A stretch of 64,000 nucleotides of DNA from Maricaulis sp965228215. Its GTDB lineage: Bacteria > Pseudomonadota > Alphaproteobacteria > Caulobacterales > Maricaulaceae. The notes under the pieces are model-generated. The model was not told the origin of the DNA. It saw nothing but the letters and a program-made list of their open reading frames with translations, and made no database searches. The DNA lies in the NCBI GenBank assembly GCA_965228215.1, contig OZ245800.1:806001-870000 (forward strand), given 5' to 3'. Positions 35,918 to 43,991 of the stretch are shown here, piece after piece; position 1 is the stretch's first letter, and each line of letters opens with the position of its first letter. A program made the translations under genes and the position numbers.

Positions 35918-36283
35918 CTAGCGGCACACGCGATTGACGACGCCGACCAATTGCTGCGGGTCGAAGGGTTTCACGATCCAGCCGGTTGCGCCGGCTTCCT
36001 TGCCGGCGGTCTTCTTGGACGCGTCGGCCTCGGTCGTGAGAATGAGAATGGGGGTGCTGCGGAACCGCGGATCCTTGCGGAGTTTCCCGACCAGGGTGAT
36101 CCCGTCCATCTTCGGCATGTTCACGTCCGAGATGACGAGATCGAATTCACCCTCGAGGGATTTCTGCAGCGCTTCCTCGCCGTCCTCGGCTTCGACAACC
36201 TCGAAACCCTGCTGTTTCAGCGTGAAGGAGACCATGTCACGCATGGTCTTGGAGTCATCCACGGCTAGAACGCGTTTAGACAT
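35918..36283 (-). CDS. cheY: CheY-type response regulator
   Basis: 121 residues, a stand-alone receiver. Acidic pocket Asp9/Asp10, phospho-acceptor Asp53 (ISDVNMPKMDG), a switch Thr in ILILTTEAD and Lys in WIVKPF are all present. ATG 36283 was chosen over an upstream in-frame start because it has GGGGAAA upstream. It overlaps the STAS stop by 8 bases and lies nine bases before cheA. Whether it binds a flagellar switch or another output is unknown, since no motility genes are in the window. Confidence 0.95.
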   Translation of the reverse strand: MSKRVLAVDDSKTMRDMVSFTLKQQGFEVVEAEDGEEALQKSLEGEFDLVISDVNMPKMDGITLVGKLRKDPRFRSTPILILTTEADASKKTAGKEAGATGWIVKPFDPQQLVGVVNRVCR

Positions 36284-36572
36284 TCGTATTTCCCCAATGT
36301 TCGATTTCCTTTTCGAGGCCAAGGATCTGGAAGGCCTCCAGGAAGGGTTCGCTCGGTCGATCGAGTTTCAGTGCCTTGCCGCGGGTTTCGCAGGAGCGGG
36401 CGGCACCCAGCAGGACATGCACGGCCGGCGTGTCGATCAGGCTGACTTCGCTGGCGTCCAGGAGCAGGTCTGCATCCGTCTCGAGACGGGCCAGCAAATC
36501 CGTGCGAAGTGCATCGGCACCGGCGGCGTCGAGGCGCGCTTCCAGCACCACGGTGTCTGGCGTCTGTCCCAT
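36276..36572 (-). CDS. STAS-domain protein with Thr at the phospho-site, first gene of che operon
   Basis: 98 residues from ATG 36572; a TTG at 36611 would add 13 residues. The STAS fold is recognisable from VVLEARLDAAGADAL, a LLLDASEV strand and the loop SLIDTPAVHVLLGAAR. At the position of the conserved DSxG serine it has Thr (DTPAV), followed by Pro instead of Ala/Ser. Phosphorylation may therefore differ from the second STAS protein encoded at 26331-26633. Being the promoter-proximal gene and overlapping cheY by 8 bases, it should be made together with the chemotaxis core. P. aeruginosa-type chemosensory arrays also use STAS partners, but their link to the array is not settled. Confidence 0.8.
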   Translation of the reverse strand: MGQTPDTVVLEARLDAAGADALRTDLLARLETDADLLLDASEVSLIDTPAVHVLLGAARSCETRGKALKLDRPSEPFLEAFQILGLEKEIEHWGNTNV

Positions 36573-36621
36573 GTACGGATTGTCCCTGTTCAGGTTGTCC
36601 GTCGAGACCAAGCCGATTCCG

Positions 36622-36636
36622 CTAACAGATTGCTAA
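36622..36636. promoter_or_regulatory. Weak CtrA-like motif upstream of che operon
   Basis: CTAA, seven bases, CTAA: the spacing of a CtrA site (TTAA-N7-TTAA) with one mismatch in each half. It lies 50 bases upstream of the first che-operon gene. The 282-base region up to 36854 holds no gene; I see no other convincing site in it. Confidence 0.25.
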
Positions 36637-36854
36637 CGAATGGGGCTGCGCGCTGCCGCGGCAACAGCACGGATTGGGCTTTGGTGGCAGTGGATCAGGC
36701 GATTTCACTCGATTTATGGTCATGTGAATTCGCATCAACAATCCTGAATTGTTTTTTCTAGCGACCCCCGGCCGCTGATTGAATCGCTCCCGCGAACCCG
36801 CCTAGTCTCGCCGGCAAGCAAAAAAGCCAGGTTGGTCGAACAGGAGTCTCGGCG

Positions 36855-37271
36855 ATGAAACACGCCATCGAGCCCAGCGAGGAACAACTCGCAACTTTCC
36901 TCAAACGCGCCGGCGACGGTCCGGTTCACATGGTCAATCTGCTCAAATTCCGGGAGAAGGCTGCCTACGCCGACGGACGCGATGCGGATCTGCCAGGGGT
37001 GGACGCCTATATGCGCTACGGCGCCCCGATGACCGGCATGGTCGAAGCCGCCGGCGGTACGCTCAAATTCTCCGCCATGACGTCGCCGCTGCTAGTCGGC
37101 GAGCTCGACGAGAAATGGGACATGATCGCCATCATGACCTATCCCAGCGCTGCCACCCTCGCCGAGATCGCATCCACGCCCGAATACGCGGAGATCGCGG
37201 TCCATCGCTATGCCGGGCTGGAGGGTCAATTGCTGGTGCCCTGTTTCGCCGCTGAGACGTTCGCCGGATGA
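36855..37271 (+). CDS. DUF1330-like protein
   Basis: 138 residues with a dimeric ferredoxin-like (DUF1330) pattern: VHMVNLLKFREKA near the N-terminus, a central GGTLKFSA strand, and WDMIAIMTYPSAATLAEIASTPEYAEI toward the end. Such proteins are small dimeric alpha/beta barrel members; no reaction is established for most. CAGGAG lies before ATG 36855. The stop overlaps the next start (ATGA), so the two proteins may act together. Confidence 0.85.
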   Translation: MKHAIEPSEEQLATFLKRAGDGPVHMVNLLKFREKAAYADGRDADLPGVDAYMRYGAPMTGMVEAAGGTLKFSAMTSPLLVGELDEKWDMIAIMTYPSAATLAEIASTPEYAEIAVHRYAGLEGQLLVPCFAAETFAG

Positions 37272-38350
37272 GTCTGAAATCCATCCTGCCGCAAATCCTG
37301 ACCAGTCCGGACGTTCAGGCGGTCGCCCGTGCCTGGTATACCGCACGGCGGAATCTGCGTGGCGGACAGCCTGTGCTGCACGCCTTTATCGAGCGCGACG
37401 ACCCCTATTCCCATCTTCTGGTCCAGGCCCTGCCGCGGATTGCCGAGGCGTATTCCGCGCGCATCGTCTGGCACGAAGTTGGCGCGCCCGACCCCTCGGC
37501 CGCACCGGAACCGGAGAAGCTGGCGGACTGGGCCAGGCGCGATGCCGGATATCTCGCAGATGCCTATGGCCTGCAGACCGGCGACACAGAGTTTCCGGCC
37601 TGTTCGGACCCGACCGAGGGCGAAATCCTGCGCGAACGGCTGGGCCATTACGGCTCGGCGATGACCTGGTTCGAGGGCGAGTGGTATTGGGGGGTCGACC
37701 GGCTGCATCACCTGGAAACCCGGCTGGGCGCCGAAGCGCCGATATTCGCGCCCGTCGCGGAACCCGACCAGGCTGACGGCGGCGAGATCGATGTCTTCTT
37801 CTCCCTGCGCAGCCCCTACACCTATATCGCCGCCATGCGGATGTTCTCTCTGGCTGAACGGTGGAATGCGACGGTCAATTTGCGACCCGTCCTGCCCATG
37901 GTGATGCGCGCCCTGCCCATTCCGCGATCCAAGCGTTTCTATATCGTCCGTGACTGCAAGCGCGAGGCGGACAGGCTGGGCATTCCTTTTGGCAAGATCG
38001 CCGACCCGGTCGGTCCCGGCGTCGAGCGCGGCCTGGCCATCCTGTGCCGCGAGATCGCGGAAGGACGGGGACGAGCCTTCCTCCAGGCTTTCATGACGGC
38101 GGTGTTCTCGCGAGGCATCGATCCAGCAACCGATTCCGGTTTGCGCAAGATCTGCGCGGCCGGCGGCGTGTCCTGGGCTGAGGCGCAGCAATGCCTCCGG
38201 TCGGACGACTGGCGGGAGACGGTGGAGGCCAATCGGCAGGCGCTTTTCGACCTCGGACTGTGGGGCGTACCCACCTTTCGCGTGGGCGACCGCGCGGCTT
38301 TCGGCCAGGATCGTCTCTGGCGGGTCGGACGCTGGCTCGGCGGCCGCTAG
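37268..38350 (+). CDS. DsbA/kappa-GST-like protein, HCCA-isomerase type
   Basis: 360 residues, longer than the usual 200 of 2-hydroxychromene-2-carboxylate isomerases. The C-terminal part (about 170-355) matches the family: VFFSLRSPYTYIAAMRM with the Ser that holds glutathione, and GLWGVPTFRVGDRAAFGQDRL at the end. The N-terminal 165 residues contain a second thioredoxin-like start (VLHAFIERDDPYSHLLVQ), so the protein may be a tandem duplication with the first copy diverged. No CxxC is present, so it is not an oxidoreductase of DsbA type. It is probably a glutathione-linked isomerase or transferase; substrate unknown. Confidence 0.8.
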   Translation: MSLKSILPQILTSPDVQAVARAWYTARRNLRGGQPVLHAFIERDDPYSHLLVQALPRIAEAYSARIVWHEVGAPDPSAAPEPEKLADWARRDAGYLADAYGLQTGDTEFPACSDPTEGEILRERLGHYGSAMTWFEGEWYWGVDRLHHLETRLGAEAPIFAPVAEPDQADGGEIDVFFSLRSPYTYIAAMRMFSLAERWNATVNLRPVLPMVMRALPIPRSKRFYIVRDCKREADRLGIPFGKIADPVGPGVERGLAILCREIAEGRGRAFLQAFMTAVFSRGIDPATDSGLRKICAAGGVSWAEAQQCLRSDDWRETVEANRQALFDLGLWGVPTFRVGDRAAFGQDRLWRVGRWLGGR

Positions 38351-39555
38351 CCCAGCGCGCGGGATATCATCCAGAACGTCCCGAGGCCCGCAAGCAGGGC
38401 GATCGCGAGATACCGGCCCTGTTCGAGCCTGGCTTCGGGCAACACGCGCCTGAGGAGGGTGAGTCCGGTCAGAAGGACCAGGACGAAGGCGATCTGGCCT
38501 GCCTCTACGCCGATATTGAAGCCGAGCAGGGCCGGCAGGAGGTCACTTCGATCCAGCTCGATCTCCAGCAGGATCCCCGCGAAGCCGACCCCATGCACAA
38601 GGCCGAAACCACTGCTCATGAAGACGGCGGTATGGCGCGCCCGGCCGCCCGCGCCCAGCCAGCCGAGATATCCTGCCGTCATGGCCGCGAGGCCCAGCCA
38701 CATCGCTTTGGGAAAGGGCGATGGCCCCACGAGGTTCACAAGCGCCAGGACGAGGATTGCCAGTACCACGCCGGCGATCAGCCGCAGATCCACCTGACGG
38801 CCGGCAAGCGCTGCCTCGGCCGCCACGAACAGGATCGAGAATCCGATCAGTGCCTCGATGGCCGCCCCCGGTGGCGCGACCAGTCCAAGCGCTGCGAGAG
38901 AGAGCGTGGCTGAATGGCCGAGCGTGAATCCCAGCGTGACTGCGAGGAGCCGGCGCCAGCCGGTGATGATCAGCAGCAATGCCGCCAGGAAGGCCAGGTG
39001 ATCGGGACCGCCGAGAATGTGTTCGAAGCCGAGGCGGAAATAGTCCGCCACACGGCTGAACAGACCGGCGGGCCGGCCCGCAGGCGAGATGTGCGCCGTC
39101 ATTCTCTGGCGTGTCAGCACGAATTCCTGGCCGCTCCCGATCTCTCCTTCGACGCTGAGGAAATGAACATGATTGGGGGAGAAGGGCGAAAACACGCTGA
39201 CCCGGATCGTCGTCTCCGCCGTCGCGTCGGCGTCGCACGACCAGCGCAGGCTGCCGCGCAGGCGACCATCCGGCAGTAGGCGCGCTACCGGCACTCCATC
39301 CAGCAGACAGGCCTGACCATCCCGGCTGATCTGCAGGCCCTCGACGAGGCGCAGACGAAACGCCTCTTCCAACGCTGTGCCCTCGGGAAAGAGGCTGAGA
39401 AATATCGTGGCCTGCCGGGCCGGCAGCAGGAAGACGCCAGACAAGCCCGCCTCATCGATCTGCCAGCTCGATGACGACCGGCTCCGCTCGTGCGCGAGCG
39501 CGCCGGGTGCCAGCAGGCACGCCGTGACAACGAGCAGGAGGAGACGCCGGATCAC
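38347..39555 (-). CDS. HupE/UreJ-like membrane protein
   Basis: 402 residues with an N-terminal signal sequence (LLLLVVTACLLAPGALA), a periplasmic beta-rich domain (about 25-185), and a C-terminal membrane block of about seven helices of the HupE/UreJ_2 family (FEHILGGPDHLAFLAALLLI, GFTLGHSATL, FGLVHGVGFA). The His-rich GGPDHLAF and FTLGHS motifs are typical of metal-permease relatives. HupE transports nickel, but the long variant with a periplasmic domain is usually not linked to hydrogenase or urease and none is here. Start is GTG 39555, overlapping the previous stop (GTGA). Last gene of the DUF3604 operon. Confidence 0.85.
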   Translation of the reverse strand: MIRRLLLLVVTACLLAPGALAHERSRSSSSWQIDEAGLSGVFLLPARQATIFLSLFPEGTALEEAFRLRLVEGLQISRDGQACLLDGVPVARLLPDGRLRGSLRWSCDADATAETTIRVSVFSPFSPNHVHFLSVEGEIGSGQEFVLTRQRMTAHISPAGRPAGLFSRVADYFRLGFEHILGGPDHLAFLAALLLIITGWRRLLAVTLGFTLGHSATLSLAALGLVAPPGAAIEALIGFSILFVAAEAALAGRQVDLRLIAGVVLAILVLALVNLVGPSPFPKAMWLGLAAMTAGYLGWLGAGGRARHTAVFMSSGFGLVHGVGFAGILLEIELDRSDLLPALLGFNIGVEAGQIAFVLVLLTGLTLLRRVLPEARLEQGRYLAIALLAGLGTFWMISRALG

Positions 39556-40319
39556 GGCTGTTCGCGCTCGATATCCGCGCCTGCGCGCAATCGGTCGAGA
39601 TAGGCTTCCAGCGCGGCTTCCTGCGCGCGCTCGATCCAGAGTGCGGTGACGGCATCGCGCCGGCTCTCGAAGTCGGCAAGCTCGCCCGGCTCGCGCTCCA
39701 GCAGCGTCACCTGGTGACGGCGTTCACCAACGGTCACGATGACAGTCTCGCCGGCCACCTCGATTTCCGAGACCGCACGAACGAGAGTCTCACCCAGATA
39801 GGGCCGCAGATTGCTGACGCTGAGCAGCCGATCCGGCGGGTGCGCGGCCGGTCGTGCCAGATCCCCGGTCAGCCCGCCCGAAAGCCAGTCGAGGCGCAGG
39901 CGGGGTTCGGCCGCGAAACGCGCCTGTTCCGCATTGAACAACTCGCGCAATTCGGCCTCGGACGGATCCGCGTCGGCCTGCGCGATCACAGAATCGATCA
40001 TGGCGATGACGATGGAGTGACGGATGGTCGAGGCATTACGCGGCAGGTCGAGCTCGATCGCGCGCTGGAAGAGCAATTCTTCGTCGATCAGACGGCCAAG
40101 CGCCCGTTCCCGCGCATCTTCCGGCAGCGGATTGCGACTGTCGCGTTCCATGGCTGTCAGGGCCAGGTCGAGCTCATGCCCGGAAATGGCGTGACCATTG
40201 ACCCGGGCAACGGCCAGATCATCCGACGGCAATCCGCCATCCGGCATGAAGAGGCTGAACAGGGCCAAGGCCGCGCCTGCCAGACTGCCGGTTAGCCAGG
40301 CTGTCCGCGCGTTGATCAT
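39552..40319 (-). CDS. Parvulin-like peptidyl-prolyl isomerase, membrane-anchored
   Basis: 255 residues. One N-terminal membrane anchor (WLTGSLAGAALALFSLFM) is followed by a SurA/PpiC-type chaperone region (VNGHAISGHELDLALTAM, RALGRLIDEELLFQRAIEL) and a diverged parvulin-like core (LGETLVRAVSEIEVAGE). The usual parvulin active-site His pair is not clear, so it may be mainly a chaperone. It lies between the DUF3604 and HupE-like genes with GTGA and ATGA overlaps on both sides. Its probable job is to help fold or secrete the DUF3604 product. Confidence 0.78.
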   Translation of the reverse strand: MINARTAWLTGSLAGAALALFSLFMPDGGLPSDDLAVARVNGHAISGHELDLALTAMERDSRNPLPEDARERALGRLIDEELLFQRAIELDLPRNASTIRHSIVIAMIDSVIAQADADPSEAELRELFNAEQARFAAEPRLRLDWLSGGLTGDLARPAAHPPDRLLSVSNLRPYLGETLVRAVSEIEVAGETVIVTVGERRHQVTLLEREPGELADFESRRDAVTALWIERAQEAALEAYLDRLRAGADIEREQP

Positions 40320-42598
40320 CCCTCTTCAACCGGTGCAGCCACCGGCAGGTCCGAAGCCCGGAAGCCCAGATAGATCGGCGAGGACCAGGCCCGGTGCTCC
40401 ACGTCAGCGATGCATTCCTCGTCCATGTCGACGCGGTAGTCACCAAGGCAGGGATTGGCCCGGACGCAGCGGCCCTCGGCGTCGTATTCGCAGCGCAGCG
40501 GATCGCCGTTCACCTGTCCGGACGCTTCCTGGATGGCGCGAACATAATAGACCGCATCACGCGCCGCCGAGGCGAATTCCGGGTCGGTGAACTCGATGAC
40601 GCAACCCTCGCCCCGATCGTCACAGGGCAGCGTCAGCCAGTCATCTTCGATCAGGAGATCAACATTCTCGTCCGGCGTGATCTGCGGCCTGATCCGGACG
40701 ACTTCAACGCGGCTGATGCGATAACGCTCATTGCCTGGATTATAACATTCGCCGCGGCAGAGGCGCTGCAGCCGGTCCGGTTCGAGACCGCGCACGGCAT
40801 AGTCCGGACAGCTCGGATTCTGGCGCAGCGAACCGACAGCCCGCACGCGAAACACGGGCGCATCACCTATCTCTGCATCGCCGCCCATCGGCGCGAGGAC
40901 ATTGCCGTTTGCATCCACCAGGTCGAACCAGAGCAATTGGCGCAGGCCGGACGTCGCATAGACATTGCGGGTCTGCAGCGCGTCCCAGATACCGTCGCGG
41001 CTGCGTTCGGTTGCGTGGGCCGCGACCAGGCCACCGCCTGTGAAGAAGCTCGACTGGCGTTCGATCTCGGTCATCTGGAAACCCAGATTCGCCAGCAGTT
41101 CGGCCCGGTCAATCGCAACGGATTGCGCGGGAGCCTCACCGTCCGGCGGTCGCATGGCATTGGCGACACGCTCGGTCACGGCACCACCGGCATCGGTCAT
41201 GAAATGCCGGCCGAAGGGTTTGTAGCCGATACCGGGGCGCGAGGTGTGCGTGTCGGACGAACCGATGAATCCCCAGCGGAACCGGATCGTGTCGTCACCA
41301 TCAAATTCGCTGATCGCCAGCCCGTACTGAACCGAGGTCGTCGGATTGTAGTTGAAGGCCGGCAGGAAACAGTCGCGGCACTGACCGGCATCCAGCCAGT
41401 CGGCGATCGCTTCGCCGCGCACTGTCAGATGAGCGCCCAGTCCGATATCGACGGCATTGCGCCGCGCCGTCTCCGCGCGTTCGGCACAAACCTCGGCGCT
41501 CTCACCGGCTTCCAGGCAACGTTCTTCGATAATCTGACCCGCACGCTGGCAAGCCGGCAGATAATCGGGCCGCGCAGGCGGACAGACTGGCTCGTCGGTC
41601 GTGCCGAACGCCGCTCGCCAGGGCCGGTATTCCTCCGAATTGCCGTGCCCCGAGAAGACCTCGATCAGCGAGAAGGCCTCGGGCCGTTGTTCGGCCAGCA
41701 ATTGCTTGTCCCAGGTGGTTCCGGGCGGGGTGTAGAGCCCCCAGGTCGAACCGTGCGGAATCACCAGCGTGTCGAGCCCCTGGGATTCCAGCCGCTCGAC
41801 CAGCTCGCCCGGCGTGGCCGCCAGCTCATAGCAATCCGGCGGAAGGTCGGCAGAGGCGAGATCGGGATCACAAAGCGGCGTCTCGCGGATCTCGCCGATG
41901 AAATGTCCGAAATCGTAGTAATCTTGCCGGTTGGCCATATCGAGCAGGACGATTTCCGGGGGCAGGAGAGCCCTGGCATTGTCGCGCAGAACACGCACGG
42001 TGGTGCCCGCCGCGGCGATCGGGCGGGCCGCGATCTCGTCGGCATCCAGGCTGCGGAAGATGACATTCTTGTGCCCATAATGATCCTCGGGCAGCGGCGC
42101 GACCTGGGTCCATTCAAAACCGATAAAGGGCACGACATCGGGCGCGGAGCCAGTGCTGGACTGGGCCTCGCAACGCTGCATGGTCTGCAGGGTTTGGGCC
42201 CAGCGGGCCGGGGTCAGAGCCTCGGCATGATCCGTGATCGACCAGAAATCCAGCGCCGAGCAATAGCGCGCGAAATCGCAGGCATCGGCGAGCGGATTGG
42301 CACCCTCGCCCCGTAGCAGCGGCAGGGCCCAGACGAAGGCGTCGGTCGAGAAGGTGGAGTGGACGTGGAGATCGCCGAACAGGATTTCCGTTTCGACCGG
42401 CGCACCGACACCGGCGCGGTCCTCAGCCTGGCGGGCACGTCGCTCGGTGACAATCTCCGCCGGAATTTCCGCGCCGGCGATTTCGCCGGGACCGCGGGTT
42501 CGACCGTGCCAGCCCTGGAAGATACCAACGAAATAGAAGGTGACGGCCAGGACCAGGACACCCAGCACTCCCAGTCCGCCGATCACATAGCGATTCAT
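40316..42598 (-). CDS. DUF3604 family exported protein
   Basis: 760 residues. ATG 42598 has GGGAGG upstream and is followed by one N-terminal membrane helix (YVIGGLGVLGVLVLAVTFYFVGIF), so the enzyme is exported and anchored. The DUF3604 domain has a PHP-like metal motif GDLHVHSTFSTDAF, then SITDHAE and IPHGSTWG, and SSDTHTSRPG later. These suggest a metal-dependent phosphoesterase or hydrolase fold. About a dozen Cys residues in the exported part, in pairs such as GQCRDCFLP and RLCRGECYNPG, may form disulfides. It is the first of three coupled genes with a parvulin and a HupE-like protein. Reaction unknown. Confidence 0.88.
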   Translation of the reverse strand: MNRYVIGGLGVLGVLVLAVTFYFVGIFQGWHGRTRGPGEIAGAEIPAEIVTERRARQAEDRAGVGAPVETEILFGDLHVHSTFSTDAFVWALPLLRGEGANPLADACDFARYCSALDFWSITDHAEALTPARWAQTLQTMQRCEAQSSTGSAPDVVPFIGFEWTQVAPLPEDHYGHKNVIFRSLDADEIAARPIAAAGTTVRVLRDNARALLPPEIVLLDMANRQDYYDFGHFIGEIRETPLCDPDLASADLPPDCYELAATPGELVERLESQGLDTLVIPHGSTWGLYTPPGTTWDKQLLAEQRPEAFSLIEVFSGHGNSEEYRPWRAAFGTTDEPVCPPARPDYLPACQRAGQIIEERCLEAGESAEVCAERAETARRNAVDIGLGAHLTVRGEAIADWLDAGQCRDCFLPAFNYNPTTSVQYGLAISEFDGDDTIRFRWGFIGSSDTHTSRPGIGYKPFGRHFMTDAGGAVTERVANAMRPPDGEAPAQSVAIDRAELLANLGFQMTEIERQSSFFTGGGLVAAHATERSRDGIWDALQTRNVYATSGLRQLLWFDLVDANGNVLAPMGGDAEIGDAPVFRVRAVGSLRQNPSCPDYAVRGLEPDRLQRLCRGECYNPGNERYRISRVEVVRIRPQITPDENVDLLIEDDWLTLPCDDRGEGCVIEFTDPEFASAARDAVYYVRAIQEASGQVNGDPLRCEYDAEGRCVRANPCLGDYRVDMDEECIADVEHRAWSSPIYLGFRASDLPVAAPVEEG

Positions 42599-42648
42599 GG
42601 CCCGCCTCCCGTACCGCACTTGGCGTTTCGCGAGATCGAGGCTATGTT

Positions 42649-42667
42649 TTGGCACCTATAGTGTCAA
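42649..42667. promoter_or_regulatory. Candidate TetR operator
   Basis: TTGGCAC, five bases, GTGTCAA: arms match at six of seven positions. It sits in the 90-base gap between the divergent DUF3604 operon (start 42598) and the TetR-type gene (start 42689), so one repressor dimer could control both. Binding is inferred. Confidence 0.5.
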
Positions 42668-42688
42668 TTCTTTTCGATCCGGCTTCCA

Positions 42689-43315
42689 ATGGCTGAAATG
42701 AATCCCGATGATGGACGGCATGCGCGCCGGTCGAAGAACCGGTCGAAGATCATCCATGCCTTCAAGGAATTGGTTCGGGACGGACAGGCATCGCCGACCG
42801 CGAAGGAGGTCGCTCTGCGTGCCGGCGTCGGTCTGAGAACGGTCTATCGCTGTTTCGATGACATGGGCTCGCTCTACCAGGAGCTGGTCCAGGACCTTCA
42901 CGGCGAATTCCTGCCGCGCGCCGCGCTTGATCTCGACACCGGCGACAGGGCTCTCCGTCTCGAACGATTGCTGACCAATCGCAGCGCGGTCTTCGGGGAT
43001 ATGGAACCGTTTCTCCTGGCCTCTGAAGTCAAGCGCCATGTCTACAAGACGCTGGCCGAAGACTACGCCTACCTGCTGACGATGGAACGCGAACGGCTGG
43101 CCTTCGTCGTCAATCCGGACGAGACCCTGCCGATCGAGATGGTCGAGGCTCTCAACGCGGTAACCGGTTTTTCCTTCTGGCGGCGCCTGCGGATCGAACA
43201 GGGTCTGGACCGGGAGATGGCGGGCCGGGTCATGAGCCGGACGGCACACGCTATCCTCGCCTCGCAGCGGGACCTGCCGCCGGTTCCGTCGCAATTCCGG
43301 CTTAGCGAGACCTAG
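42689..43315 (+). CDS. TetR-family transcriptional regulator
   Basis: 208 residues. The N-terminal TetR helix-turn-helix reads RSKIIHAFKELV, then PTAKEVALRAGVGLRTVYRCFDDMGSLYQELV, ending with the usual helix-4 pattern. The C-terminal ligand domain (about 75-205) is not close to a named subgroup. No strong ribosome binding site precedes ATG 42689; a second Met is at residue 4. The gene is divergent from the DUF3604 operon, which is the likely target. It ends in a 4-base overlap with tdk tail-to-tail. Confidence 0.9.
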   Translation: MAEMNPDDGRHARRSKNRSKIIHAFKELVRDGQASPTAKEVALRAGVGLRTVYRCFDDMGSLYQELVQDLHGEFLPRAALDLDTGDRALRLERLLTNRSAVFGDMEPFLLASEVKRHVYKTLAEDYAYLLTMERERLAFVVNPDETLPIEMVEALNAVTGFSFWRRLRIEQGLDREMAGRVMSRTAHAILASQRDLPPVPSQFRLSET

Positions 43316-43896
43316 CCGTCGAGGCTTTCCAGCCAGTGCTTGCGGCACAGCGAGACATAGTCCGACTTGGCCACGCCGACCTGTTCGCCCTCACTGACAG
43401 CGCCCCCGGTGGAATCGCGTCGCAGATTCATCGTCGCCTTGCGTCCGCAATGACAGACCGTGCGGACCTCGCGCAGATCATCGGCAATCGCCAGGAGGGC
43501 TGCCGAGCCGGGAAAGAGCTCACCGAGGAAATCCGTTCGCAGCCCATAGCAGAGCACCGGGATATCCAGTTCATCACCGACCCGGGCGAGGTCCCAGACC
43601 TGATCCCGTGAGAGAAATTGCGCCTCGTCGACGAAGACCGCGTCGAGCGCACCCTCCGCCTTCTTCGCGGCGATAGTGTCGAACATGTCGGTTCCATCGG
43701 CGTAGAGATGAGCCTCCGCGCTCAACCCGATGCGCGATTCAATCTCGCCGATCGTTGCCCCCTCATGCGAGGCGTGCAACGAGGACGTCCAGAGCATTAC
43801 CTCCATGCCACGTTCCCGGTAGTTGTGAGCCGCCTGGAGAAGGATGGCCGATTTGCCGGCATTCATGGCGCTGAAGGTGAAGTAGAGCTTGGACAT
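43312..43896 (-). CDS. tdk: Thymidine kinase
   Basis: 194 residues, class II (bacterial/human TK1-like) thymidine kinase. The P-loop is AMNAGKS, the lasso/DExQ motif is VFVDEAQFL, and the zinc site includes VCHCGRK and CRKHW near the C-terminus. It phosphorylates thymidine in the salvage pathway. It is a single gene after galE, with 95 bases between galE and its start. That gap holds a perfect 8-base inverted repeat at 43964-43989. Confidence 0.95.
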   Translation of the reverse strand: MSKLYFTFSAMNAGKSAILLQAAHNYRERGMEVMLWTSSLHASHEGATIGEIESRIGLSAEAHLYADGTDMFDTIAAKKAEGALDAVFVDEAQFLSRDQVWDLARVGDELDIPVLCYGLRTDFLGELFPGSAALLAIADDLREVRTVCHCGRKATMNLRRDSTGGAVSEGEQVGVAKSDYVSLCRKHWLESLDG

Positions 43897-43963
43897 GCAG
43901 CCTGCCTAGCTTGATTCCGGAGCGTGGCCAGACAGCGGCAAGGCCCCGGCAGGCCGGTTATCC

Positions 43964-43989
43964 ACGTCAATGTCCACGACAATTGACGT
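43964..43989. promoter_or_regulatory. Perfect inverted repeat between galE and tdk
   Basis: ACGTCAAT, ten bases, ATTGACGT: perfect 8-base arms, two bases past the galE stop and about 68 bases before the tdk start. On the minus strand it has no T tract, so an operator or promoter element for tdk seems more likely than a terminator, but a weak transcript-end hairpin remains possible. Confidence 0.4.
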
Positions 43990-43991
43990 AA

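Noticed and set aside
34637..36268. 543-codon plus-strand frame opposite cheA and cheY
   Set aside because: Antisense shadow of two well-supported chemotaxis genes.
36654..36663. TGCCGCGGCA palindrome upstream of the che operon
   Set aside because: GC-only type motif is frequent by chance at this base composition.
36737..36757. AACAAT-N5-ATTGTT hairpin followed by T tract, as a terminator
   Set aside because: Stem is short and AT-rich, and no plus-strand gene ends upstream.
40394..42316. 640-codon plus-strand open frame opposite the DUF3604 gene
   Set aside because: Antisense shadow; the minus strand carries recognised DUF3604 motifs and operon overlaps.
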